A stretch of 64,000 bases of DNA from Muribaculaceae bacterium. GTDB lineage: Bacteria; Bacteroidota; Bacteroidia; Bacteroidales; Muribaculaceae. The stretch's first letter is position 1. The number at the start of each line of letters is the position of its first letter. A program made the translations under genes and the position numbers. The notes below the pieces were generated by a model. The model saw only the letters and a program-made list of their open reading frames with translations. It did not search any database and was not told the DNA's origin. The stretch covers positions 62,001 through 126,000 of the forward strand of contig JAFRRT010000033.1 in NCBI GenBank assembly GCA_017427945.1. The letters run 5' to 3'. Positions 33,223 to 41,067 of this stretch are shown in pieces.

Positions 33223-34860
33223 TTACTTCATCACCTTAACAGCGCTGGTGGTGCCGTCGGTGTAGGTGGTAACAACGATAGTCATACCGTTGGCCTCCTG
33301 CATCTCCTGACCAGCCAGGTTGAAGTAGCGAACACCAGCAACGGTCTTGCCGTTTACGAGTTCCTCAACCTCAACTGCGCCACCCTTAGCAACGTAAGCA
33401 CTGTAAGAATCAACCTCGCCAGTGTCCTCGTTCATAATCAGGTGGATACCGATGGTGTAAGCATAACCATTTTCAACGAAGTAAACGTTGGTGTTGGGGG
33501 TCAGCGGGTTCATGTCAGCTTCGCCAAGGAAGGCAGGTGTCATGTCCTCTGCAGCACCATAAGCTACACCGTCAATCTTGAAGTAGAAGCAAGCTACGTC
33601 AACGAACTGCGGATACTCAAGGTTCTGAACATCTACATAGTCGCCATTGCTACCAAGCATCAGCTCATAGGGAACCTCAGTGCCATCAGCCCAAACAAGG
33701 ATCAACCAGTAACCCTCATCGGTGGGATCTACGGGAGGCTCGGGAGGAGTCTCACCACTCTTGCCAGGAACGAATACGGTCGCTACAGCGGGCTCGCTGA
33801 CTTCCTTACCGGGCTCCTGAGCGGTAGCGCTTACGCCATATTCTTCACCCTCGGGATCGTCGCCGTAAGGAATTACCCAAACAGCTTCACCTTCACCTTC
33901 GGCCATAACCTGCTCGTCCCACATGAGGATGATGTGGCCATTACCGGTAGCGGTTACAGTTACGGTCTGAGCTTCGGGATCGTCAACATAGGTGATGTTG
34001 GGCTTGTCGGTGTAAACAACGGGAGGCTCGGGAGCAGTCCACTCATACTCAGCGGTAGCTACGAGGTCATCATGGTTATCAGCGCTAACGGTAACAGCGA
34101 TAACGTTTGCACCCTCAACGAGCTGGATCTGGCCATCAACGAGCTCAACAACCTCACCGTTCAGAGTAACAACGATGGTGCAATCCTCAGTACCGGTGTA
34201 GCTGATAGCTACATGACCGTCCTCGGTGGGCTCACCAATAACGATCTCGCCTTCCCAAGGCAGGGGCTCGGGAGGAGTTGCACCTTCGAGAGTGATGTTG
34301 CATACAACGGGACCAAACTCATAGTTAGCACCTACAGTGGGGATGGGACGCTCTTCCTGACCACAGGAGAAAATGCTCTTCACGGCGATAGTACCACCAG
34401 TGAAGTCTGCACTCGGGGTAATCAGAAGTTGAACGAAGAGAACGTCTTCCTCCATGGGTTCCCACTTAATGGCACCGTAGTATTCCCACGTAGCACCATC
34501 ACCGCTAGGATTCCAGTAACCACCAGTTGCGCCAGTGAATCCCATAAATGCGTTTGCATCACCGGCAATGTTTGCGCTAACGTCAGCAGTTTTGGTCTTT
34601 CCCTTGTTGTTCTGATAAGTGATTACCATAGCTTCAGACTCGTCGGTAACCACTTCGTCGTCAACATCCATAGCACCATCATAGGTGAGCTCACAGGTGA
34701 AAGCATTGAATGCTGCATCGCAATGCAACATTACGTCAACTGTGATCTCGGTGCCCAGTTGTTCCTGCGTCCAAGTCATGTCAGGAATGTAGAAATAGGT
34801 GTCAGCCATTACAGTTCCTGCAAAAAGTAGAGCAGTAAGAGTAAATAAAAATTTCTTCAT
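33223..34860 (-). CDS. Secreted multidomain surface protein with cohesin-like N-terminus
   Basis: 545 residues. After the signal peptide (about 1-19) residues 20-195 resemble a cohesin-type sandwich (TEITVDVMLHCDAAFNAFTCELTYDG, then GGTIAVKSIFSCG). Two Ig-like segments follow (about 205-370; EWTAPEPPVVYTDKP-type linkers and GHIILMWDEQVMAEGEGE, reminiscent of chitobiase C-terminal domains), then a Pro-rich spacer and a domain around YELMLGSNGDYVD. The end, VRYFNLAGQEMQ plus VVTTYTDGTTSAVKVMK, is shared with the downstream LRR protein. Strong codon bias suggests high expression. No catalytic motif is seen. Confidence 0.75.
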   Translation of the reverse strand: MKKFLFTLTALLFAGTVMADTYFYIPDMTWTQEQLGTEITVDVMLHCDAAFNAFTCELTYDGAMDVDDEVVTDESEAMVITYQNNKGKTKTADVSANIAGDANAFMGFTGATGGYWNPSGDGATWEYYGAIKWEPMEEDVLFVQLLITPSADFTGGTIAVKSIFSCGQEERPIPTVGANYEFGPVVCNITLEGATPPEPLPWEGEIVIGEPTEDGHVAISYTGTEDCTIVVTLNGEVVELVDGQIQLVEGANVIAVTVSADNHDDLVATAEYEWTAPEPPVVYTDKPNITYVDDPEAQTVTVTATGNGHIILMWDEQVMAEGEGEAVWVIPYGDDPEGEEYGVSATAQEPGKEVSEPAVATVFVPGKSGETPPEPPVDPTDEGYWLILVWADGTEVPYELMLGSNGDYVDVQNLEYPQFVDVACFYFKIDGVAYGAAEDMTPAFLGEADMNPLTPNTNVYFVENGYAYTIGIHLIMNEDTGEVDSYSAYVAKGGAVEVEELVNGKTVAGVRYFNLAGQEMQEANGMTIVVTTYTDGTTSAVKVMK

Positions 34861-35433
34861 AATAGAATAAAATTTAAATGTTAATAAAAAATTAATAAAA
34901 GTGTATAATCTCTTGTTTTTAAGTGCATAAAGTTGGTTTCATCTTGACCAATCAAATCGTTCCGGACTAACTATCATTCATACCTTCTTATGGGTGTAAT
35001 TGGTCGCCGACAACGCCAATAGTGCTGACAACAAATGCCAGTACCGGATGGAGAGTGCGACACATAAGTTTTTCATTTCTCGTAAATTATTACGTTTACT
35101 CGAGTATTTCAATCCTAATAGTTCGTTGCAAAATTAATATAATTGACCGAACCAACAAAGTACCCCTACAGAAAAAATGTTTAAAAAATGTTAATATCAT
35201 GGTTTTTGATTGCCCATTTTGCACCTGCAGTAAAGAATCCTTATGCAGTCTTCATCTAACTACCGGTCTTGTAATTACAGATAAAGCTGTTCAATTAAAG
35301 CACATTAATACTATATCAGCATGGAACGCTTTTTACCGATTCACCAAACAAACGCTACAACAGTTCACAGATTTTGGGTTTCTTATTTGTAGAATGGTCC
35401 TCTCAAAAGATTTAACCTCATAAAAAACGACTC
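34861..35433 (-). promoter_or_regulatory. Promoter (35129-35136) and long leader of the cohesin-like protein gene
   Basis: On the minus strand TAATTTTG followed by C (35129-35136) matches TAnnTTTG and implies a leader of about 260 bases before ATG 34860. A weaker candidate (tatacacttt) lies nearer, around 34900. The gap holds no convincing gene; an open frame at 35022-35423 on the plus strand lacks coding character. Confidence 0.4.
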
Positions 35434-35458
35434 GGGACAACATCGTTAAAGTTGTCCC
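35434..35458 (-). terminator. Terminator of the beta-barrel receptor gene
   Basis: gggacaac/gttgtccc, a perfect 8-bp stem with a 9-base loop, 39 bases after the stop at 35497. On the minus strand a T-rich stretch follows within 8 bases. Confidence 0.65.
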
Positions 35459-35496
35459 AAATCGCTAAATGGTTGTTCGTGTTGTCTAAAACGGGA

Positions 35497-38334
35497 TCAG
35501 AAAGGGCGGCGTCCGCCAGGGCCACCCATGGGAGGACGGCCACCTCCTGGAGGTCCCCAACGACCAGGTCCCCAACGATCCTCGTTGCGGTCCTTGGGCT
35601 GCTCACCCTTCTTGAAAGTGTTGAAGCGATAAGTAAACGTCACCATACCATAACGTCCCAGAGAGTTGTAGTATACATCCTCGATGTAATCACCGGTGAC
35701 GTTGCGGAAGATGTTCTTTTGCTGGCCCAAGATGTCATAGACCGAAAGGGTTACCGAAGCCTTTTTCTCGCTTAAGAACTGATATGCAATAGAGCCATTC
35801 CAACGCCATTGATCGGAATTGTAACCAGAAGTATATCCGCTGGTGGTGCTATAGTTGAGGTTGGTGTTTATCACCAGACCAAAGGGCGCCGAATAGGTGC
35901 CGTCAAAGATAGCACCCCAAGTGTGGATGGTACGAGTGTTCGATGCCAACTTGGAATTGGTCGTGTTCTGGAACGAATAGCGCGGGCGTATCTCCACGTC
36001 AAAGACATCGTTTCGGAACGCCAGTCCCGGTGAGAGGTTCATGTTCAACGTGTTACTGCGGTTGAGGATGCCATCATTCATACCCTTGGCCACCGCATAG
36101 CGGGCAAAGATATGGTTTGAAAAATACCATGTCTTACTGGCACCGAAGGGGAAACTCAGCATGTTCATCGCCATGGCATTCCACACGCCGTTCACATTCA
36201 TATAACTAGTCGTACGGTCACCCGTCTGCTTGTCATAGATCGTGGTAGAGATGATGCTGTTCTGGGCAAAATCGACATTCATCATCGCCATGATGCTGCG
36301 CTGGGCACCCTGGGCAAAGTCACCAAATCGCAGGTTGATACTATGGTTGAAGGTGGGCTTCAACTCGGGATTACCGATAACGATATTCTTCGGGTTGCTC
36401 TCGTCGGCAACTGGCTGCAACTGGCTGATGCTAGGCTGGTTGGCCCTCATACGATAGAAGAAGTTGAGATTGCGCGTTTCGGTGAACTTGTAGCGGAAAC
36501 GAGCGTAAGGAGCCACCGACCATGCCCAACGCTCGGCAATATCGCGGGCGCTGTTGATGAGGTCTTTGCTCTTGGACATCGCACTGTTGACTGAAATACC
36601 AACATTGAGGTTATAAGCCTTGCGAACTTGACGGAATCCCACGCTGAATTCCTGGTTAAAGAAAGTGTTGCGGAAACTGTTGCTCAAGCGCTCGTTCCAC
36701 TCCTGATCGGTAATCGTGCCGCCAGGCCAGATGCCACTGCGCTCGTTGTCATAGACCATCTTGTCACTGATCGTGTAACGGTAATTACCGCGATAAGAGA
36801 GTTCCAAGAAACGGGCGTTCTTGACATCGCCAATGGGTTCGGTCCACGAGATGCGACCTGTGAGATTGTGGGTCTTGCGGTGGTTGTTAGCCGTCTGGTC
36901 AATCAATGTATTCTTCTCAGGCAAGAGATAATAGGTATTGTCGGTGTAAGTATCACCGTCCTCGTGCACATTGCTGTAACGGTAGTTGAGCATTAAACTC
37001 TGACTGCGGCCTGGATGGCTGGCAACCTTGTGGTTATAGATCAGGCGGGCGCCCCATTCATAACTCTTGCCGTCATTGAAGTAGTTGCTCAAACTGCGGT
37101 TCACATGGGTCATTGCAGCATCGCCCGCCCTGGTACTCGACGAGTCGTTGCGCTCACTCTTGTTGAAGTTGAATGAGAAATTGGGACGGAAATCGAGCGT
37201 GTTGCAAGTGTCGATTTCCCACTTGATGCGGAAGTCACCACGGATGTTGTGGCTCTTGTCGCGGGCAGCTGTATTGGAGTCGTCATAGCTGACGGAATCC
37301 TCGTGGAGGTACTGGCGGGCAGTGCGTGTGCGCGTGTCGCGGTCACTGTGACTGTACATGATGTCGCCACCCACGCGGAAGTGGTCGTCATCCTTACTGC
37401 CCACGTTGAAATTAATTCCCGCATATTGTGACGAGGTCACACCGCGGTCACCACCAAAGCGCTGGAACCTACCTGATGCACCGTCACCAAAGCCCAGGTT
37501 GTTGGTATTGTTGCCGCCACCCAAAATGGTGAACTGGTTGCCGTCGCGGAAGTGGTTGATCATCACATTGCCCGCATAGCGGTCATCGGTACCGTAGCCG
37601 GCATTGACCGTGCCGAACCAACCGTTGTTCATACCCTTCTTGACCGTGAGGTTGATGACGGTCTCGTCCTCGCCATCATCCACACCGGTCAGGCGCGCCA
37701 GGTCGCTCTTGCGGTCAATGACCTGCAGCTTGTTGACCATGTCGGCAGGGATATTCTTGCTGGCCACAGTAGGGTCGTCACTGAAGAACTCCTTGCCGTC
37801 GATGAGAATCTTGCTCACCTGCTTGCCGTTGGCAGTAATTTTGCCATCGCTGCCCACTTCCACACCAGGCAGGCGCTTTAGCAAATCTTCAACAACGGCA
37901 TTTGCCTGCGTCTTATAAGTGTCAGCATTGAACTCGATAGTATCTTCTTTAACAACGATTGGGCTCTTAACACCCACCACCACCGTCTCCTTGAGCATAA
38001 TGGAGTTGGGGTCCATCGTCACAACGCCGATGTTCACATCGCGCCCATCTTCGCCCACAGTGACATGCTTGATGACATCATTGTAGCCCAGATAGGAAAA
38101 ACGCAACAGGTACTTGCCCGGTTTCACGCCCTTGATGTTGAACACACCGTTGAGGTCGGTCGTCGTGCCCTTGACCATGGTGCTGTCCTTGTTTGCCCTG
38201 AGCAATTTGACGGTAGCCTCAAGGAGCTCGGTCGTGTCCTGTGAGTCCACCAGCACGCCGTTGATAACGGCATCATGCGCCATGATTGGCAAGGCGCAGC
38301 ACAATGCTATAATAAATGATATGAATTTTCGCAT
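35497..38334 (-). CDS. Outer-membrane beta-barrel receptor with carboxypeptidase-like domain and plug
   Basis: 945 residues, TonB-dependent-receptor-like. A signal peptide is followed by a CarboxypepD_reg-like domain (about 20-110: INGVLVDSQDTTELLEATVKL, FNIKGVKPGKYLLRFSYLGY), then a plug (VEDLLKRLPGVEV, ILIDGKEFFSDDP) and a long barrel of the OMP_b-brl_3 (PF14905) type. The last 35 residues are rich in Gly, Pro and Arg (GRWGPPGGGRPPMGG) instead of ending in an aromatic barrel strand. No SusD partner gene lies next to it, so a glycan-uptake role is not supported. A -7 box at 38364-38371 lies 30 bases upstream. Confidence 0.88.
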   Translation of the reverse strand: MRKFISFIIALCCALPIMAHDAVINGVLVDSQDTTELLEATVKLLRANKDSTMVKGTTTDLNGVFNIKGVKPGKYLLRFSYLGYNDVIKHVTVGEDGRDVNIGVVTMDPNSIMLKETVVVGVKSPIVVKEDTIEFNADTYKTQANAVVEDLLKRLPGVEVGSDGKITANGKQVSKILIDGKEFFSDDPTVASKNIPADMVNKLQVIDRKSDLARLTGVDDGEDETVINLTVKKGMNNGWFGTVNAGYGTDDRYAGNVMINHFRDGNQFTILGGGNNTNNLGFGDGASGRFQRFGGDRGVTSSQYAGINFNVGSKDDDHFRVGGDIMYSHSDRDTRTRTARQYLHEDSVSYDDSNTAARDKSHNIRGDFRIKWEIDTCNTLDFRPNFSFNFNKSERNDSSSTRAGDAAMTHVNRSLSNYFNDGKSYEWGARLIYNHKVASHPGRSQSLMLNYRYSNVHEDGDTYTDNTYYLLPEKNTLIDQTANNHRKTHNLTGRISWTEPIGDVKNARFLELSYRGNYRYTISDKMVYDNERSGIWPGGTITDQEWNERLSNSFRNTFFNQEFSVGFRQVRKAYNLNVGISVNSAMSKSKDLINSARDIAERWAWSVAPYARFRYKFTETRNLNFFYRMRANQPSISQLQPVADESNPKNIVIGNPELKPTFNHSINLRFGDFAQGAQRSIMAMMNVDFAQNSIISTTIYDKQTGDRTTSYMNVNGVWNAMAMNMLSFPFGASKTWYFSNHIFARYAVAKGMNDGILNRSNTLNMNLSPGLAFRNDVFDVEIRPRYSFQNTTNSKLASNTRTIHTWGAIFDGTYSAPFGLVINTNLNYSTTSGYTSGYNSDQWRWNGSIAYQFLSEKKASVTLSVYDILGQQKNIFRNVTGDYIEDVYYNSLGRYGMVTFTYRFNTFKKGEQPKDRNEDRWGPGRWGPPGGGRPPMGGPGGRRPF

Positions 38335-38363
38335 CTTCATATTATAATATGTGAAATTTGCGG

Positions 38364-38371
38364 CAAAGGTA
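38364..38371 (-). promoter_or_regulatory. -7 box for the beta-barrel receptor gene
   Basis: On the minus strand TACCTTTG followed by C, a perfect match. Confidence 0.7.
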
Positions 38372-38558
38372 AGTCAATTGCTCCACATACAGCAAAAAAG
38401 ATAGATGATTTCACATTTTTTATAGACAAACATGGCTGTCATGCCCCACGCTTGCCCAAAGGCGCCATCTTGATAGGATGAACTCGGCAGATTTGTGTCT
38501 TTTAGCAGCATTTAGCGCAATTCATCATAAAAAAATTGTGTTTTAGCCAAAACTATCG

Positions 38559-38566
38559 TACATTTG
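38559..38566 (+). promoter_or_regulatory. -7 box for the saccharopine dehydrogenase family gene
   Basis: TACATTTG followed by C, with TTG about 20 bases upstream (38536-38538). It rules out an upstream in-frame start at 38536 and supports ATG 38599. Confidence 0.7.
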
Positions 38567-38598
38567 CGGGAAAGATTGAAACAAGAGACAGAAAAGTT

Positions 38599-39795
38599 AT
38601 GAGCAAAGTCATTATCATCGGATGCGGTGGCGTCGGCACCGTGTGCGCTCACAAATGTGCACAAAATCCTGACGTGTTCAACGAGATCGTGATTGCCTCA
38701 CGCAATCGCGCCAAATGTGATGCCGTGGCCAAGGCCATCGGCGCCGACAACATCACCACCGACCAGGTGGACGCCGACGACGTAGACCAGCTCGTCGCCC
38801 TGCTGGAGCGCCATCGTCCCGACATGGTCATCAACCTGGCCCTGCCCTATCAGGATCTGACCATCATGGAGGCTTGTCTGCGCTGTGGTGTTCATTATCT
38901 GGATACCGCCAACTATGAACCCCGCGACGAGGCACACTTCGAGTACAGCTGGCAATGGGCTTACCGTGAACGCTTTGAGCAGGCCGGACTGACAGCCATC
39001 CTGGGCTGCGGATTTGACCCGGGCGTGAGCGGTGTCTATACCGCCTATGCCGCCAAACACCACTTCAGCGAGATGCATACCCTCGATATCGTGGACTGCA
39101 ACGCCGGTAACCACGGCAAGACCTTCGCCACCAACTTCAACCCCGAAATCAACATCCGCGAGATTACCCAGAAGGGTCGTTATTGGGAAAACGGCAAGTG
39201 GGTGGAGACCGGAGCGCTGGAAATCCACAAGCCGCTCACCTACCCCATGATTGGTCCGCGCGAAAGCTACCTGATGTATCATGAGGAGCTGGAGTCGCTG
39301 GTCATCAACTTCCCCACAATCAGGAGGGCACGTTTCTGGATGACCTTCGGTGAGGAATATCTGACCCACCTGCGTGTTATCCAGGACATTGGCATGGCAA
39401 GCATCGAGCCCATCAACTACCAGGGCATGGAAATCGTGCCGCTGCAATTCCTCAAAGCCGTGTTGCCCAATCCGCAAGACCTGGGCGAGAACTATACGGG
39501 CGAGACAAGCATCGGTTGCCGCATCAGCGGTATCGACAAAGAAGGCAAGCATTTGACCTACTATATCTACAACAACTGCGACCACCACAAAGCCTACGAG
39601 GAGACCGGCATGCAAGCGGTGAGCTACACTACCGGCGTTCCCGCCATGACCGGCGCCATGATGTTCCTCAAGGGGCTGTGGCGCAAGCCTGGCGTTCATA
39701 ACGTCGAGGAATTCGATCCCGACCCGTTCCTGGAGGTGCTCAACAAGCAGGGCCTGCCTTGGCACGAGCAGTTTAACATCGACTTGGAAGCCTAA
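38599..39795 (+). CDS. Carboxynorspermidine/carboxyspermidine dehydrogenase (saccharopine dehydrogenase family)
   Basis: 398-residue NAD(P)H-dependent enzyme, Rossmann start VIIIGCGGVGTVCAHKC and NLALPYQDLTIMEACL, YLDTANYEP. Among saccharopine dehydrogenase-like proteins this pattern (ILGCGFDPGVSGVYTAYAAKH, VDCNAGNHGK) corresponds to carboxy(nor)spermidine dehydrogenase, which condenses aspartate semialdehyde with putrescine or diaminopropane in the alternative spermidine route of gut Bacteroidota. The decarboxylase partner is not in the window. It is a single-gene transcript with a strong terminator directly after it. Confidence 0.87.
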   Translation: MSKVIIIGCGGVGTVCAHKCAQNPDVFNEIVIASRNRAKCDAVAKAIGADNITTDQVDADDVDQLVALLERHRPDMVINLALPYQDLTIMEACLRCGVHYLDTANYEPRDEAHFEYSWQWAYRERFEQAGLTAILGCGFDPGVSGVYTAYAAKHHFSEMHTLDIVDCNAGNHGKTFATNFNPEINIREITQKGRYWENGKWVETGALEIHKPLTYPMIGPRESYLMYHEELESLVINFPTIRRARFWMTFGEEYLTHLRVIQDIGMASIEPINYQGMEIVPLQFLKAVLPNPQDLGENYTGETSIGCRISGIDKEGKHLTYYIYNNCDHHKAYEETGMQAVSYTTGVPAMTGAMMFLKGLWRKPGVHNVEEFDPDPFLEVLNKQGLPWHEQFNIDLEA

Positions 39796-39815
39796 ATTCA
39801 ACTGGCTGATATCAC

Positions 39816-39860
39816 ACTGGCCGCTGAAAGAGAAAATACTCTTTCAGCGGCCAGTTTTTA
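39816..39860 (+). terminator. Strong rho-independent terminator
   Basis: actggccgctgaaagag and its exact reverse complement form a 17-bp perfect stem around aaaata, then TTTTTATTA. It starts 20 bases after the dehydrogenase stop. Confidence 0.93.
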
Positions 39861-39910
39861 TTACTGTTTTTAATTAATAATGGTCACAAAACACATTTTT
39901 AATAATAAAA

Positions 39911-39943
39911 TTTGCTATTTAATATAAAAAAAGTTTACCTTTG
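39911..39943 (+). promoter_or_regulatory. Promoter for the secreted protein/subtilase pair
   Basis: TTTG at 39911-39914 and TACCTTTG at 39936-39943 are 21 bases apart, the best-formed -33/-7 pair in the window. The leader to the ATG at 40064 is about 115 nt. Confidence 0.75.
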
Positions 39944-40063
39944 CGATGCTTAAATAATGATTACTAGTCCATGTAAGGCCATTATACGATTATCCTGCTC
40001 TTTATTGCCATATATGGATGATAAAAATGACACAAAACTTATATTAACTAACAAACCATAGAA

Positions 40064-41017
40064 ATGAAACCTTTTTGTAAGCATCTGCTGATGTTCGCCA
40101 TGCTCTGTACAAGTTGGTGGACTGTAGTTTCAGCTTCGCCTACCAAAGCGATTGACAACAAGTGCTTCGGTCTTATGCTGGTGGACAACATCAGCCATTA
40201 CACCACAGTTGGCGAGGTGAACAATTATGACAATCGGCTTCGTCTTCAAAACATTAATCTCACCACTGAAGATCTCAAGGCCGGTGAGAACGTTTTTAAG
40301 TTTTATCGAACAGCCGAAAACGGTACCAAACATGTGTTCGCCGAGTTAGTCCTGAGCGCTACCGCTGCAGGCGAAACCACAACGGTAATCCCGTCAATCC
40401 GTTACTATGACGAGAATGACAATCCTACTGCCAATGGCGGGAATACCACACTCAACTACTCGAGCAGAACATACGCCAACGCCGATACCCTCGACCTGTA
40501 TGGCGTCATCGACTATGTGAATGACGTGTTTAGCGAGTGTGTAGCCGACAACCAGCACCCTGCTGCCTACACCTATTATGCCACCTTTAATGAGGAAGAA
40601 CCTGTAACTTACAATGTGGGCGACGTCCTGGGCAGTCTTAACATCAATACCTTATCAAGTGGCAGCAATACGCTGAGCCCACCATGGGGTGGAACTATCA
40701 ATAAGACCACAAACGGACCAGGGGCTCCTTATGCGCTTATCGACAGGAGCAGTGGTATCACTTTTATTATTCCCGAGGGAGTGAACAACACTTCTATTAC
40801 AGTTGCCATCACAACCACAAATAATAATGAGGGTGGAGGTACATTGACCATCAACGGAAACTCATATACTGTAACCAAGAACAAAACAAACTACTTGGTA
40901 GTGAATGGAGTGAGCAGCGGAGAAACTATTACCATTTCGAGTAATAATGACAACAAACCCCGCATTGTCTCGACATCGACCATTTACGTTTATTATGGCA
41001 ATTACAGCGGCAATTAA
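40064..41017 (+). CDS. Secreted protein of unknown function upstream of the subtilase
   Basis: 317 residues with a signal peptide (ending near VVSA). I recognise no family. The first half alternates short strands (FGLMLVDNISHYTTVGEV, NVFKFYRTAENGTKHVFAELVL); the second half is rich in Asn, Thr, Ser and Gly and predicted all-beta (TITVAITTTNNNEG-like). It starts after a well-formed promoter and ends 50 bp before the subtilase gene with no terminator, so the two are likely co-expressed; a role as partner or substrate is only a guess. Confidence 0.65.
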   Translation: MKPFCKHLLMFAMLCTSWWTVVSASPTKAIDNKCFGLMLVDNISHYTTVGEVNNYDNRLRLQNINLTTEDLKAGENVFKFYRTAENGTKHVFAELVLSATAAGETTTVIPSIRYYDENDNPTANGGNTTLNYSSRTYANADTLDLYGVIDYVNDVFSECVADNQHPAAYTYYATFNEEEPVTYNVGDVLGSLNINTLSSGSNTLSPPWGGTINKTTNGPGAPYALIDRSSGITFIIPEGVNNTSITVAITTTNNNEGGGTLTINGNSYTVTKNKTNYLVVNGVSSGETITISSNNDNKPRIVSTSTIYVYYGNYSGN

Positions 41018-41067
41018 TGCCCAAGAGTAGTTGAAAGTAAAGTTAAATGACTAAAAACATATGATAT

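Noticed and set aside
33442-34830. Open frame of 462 codons antisense to the cohesin-like protein gene
   Set aside because: Arises from the strong codon bias of the real gene, which has a signal peptide, domains and a conserved C-terminus.
35022-35423. Plus-strand open frame of 133 codons in the 34.9-35.4 kb gap
   Set aside because: Composition like the surrounding AT-rich non-coding DNA, rich in Cys/Ile/Phe without motif, and opposite to a predicted leader.
35497-38334. Polysaccharide utilisation locus (SusC homolog)
   Set aside because: No SusD-like gene, glycoside hydrolase or sensor adjoins it, and the barrel fits the OMP_b-brl_3 type better than SusC.
38698-39801. Open frame of 367 codons antisense to the carboxy(nor)spermidine dehydrogenase gene
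   Set aside because: Shadow frame; it also ends next to the strong terminator that belongs to the plus-strand gene.
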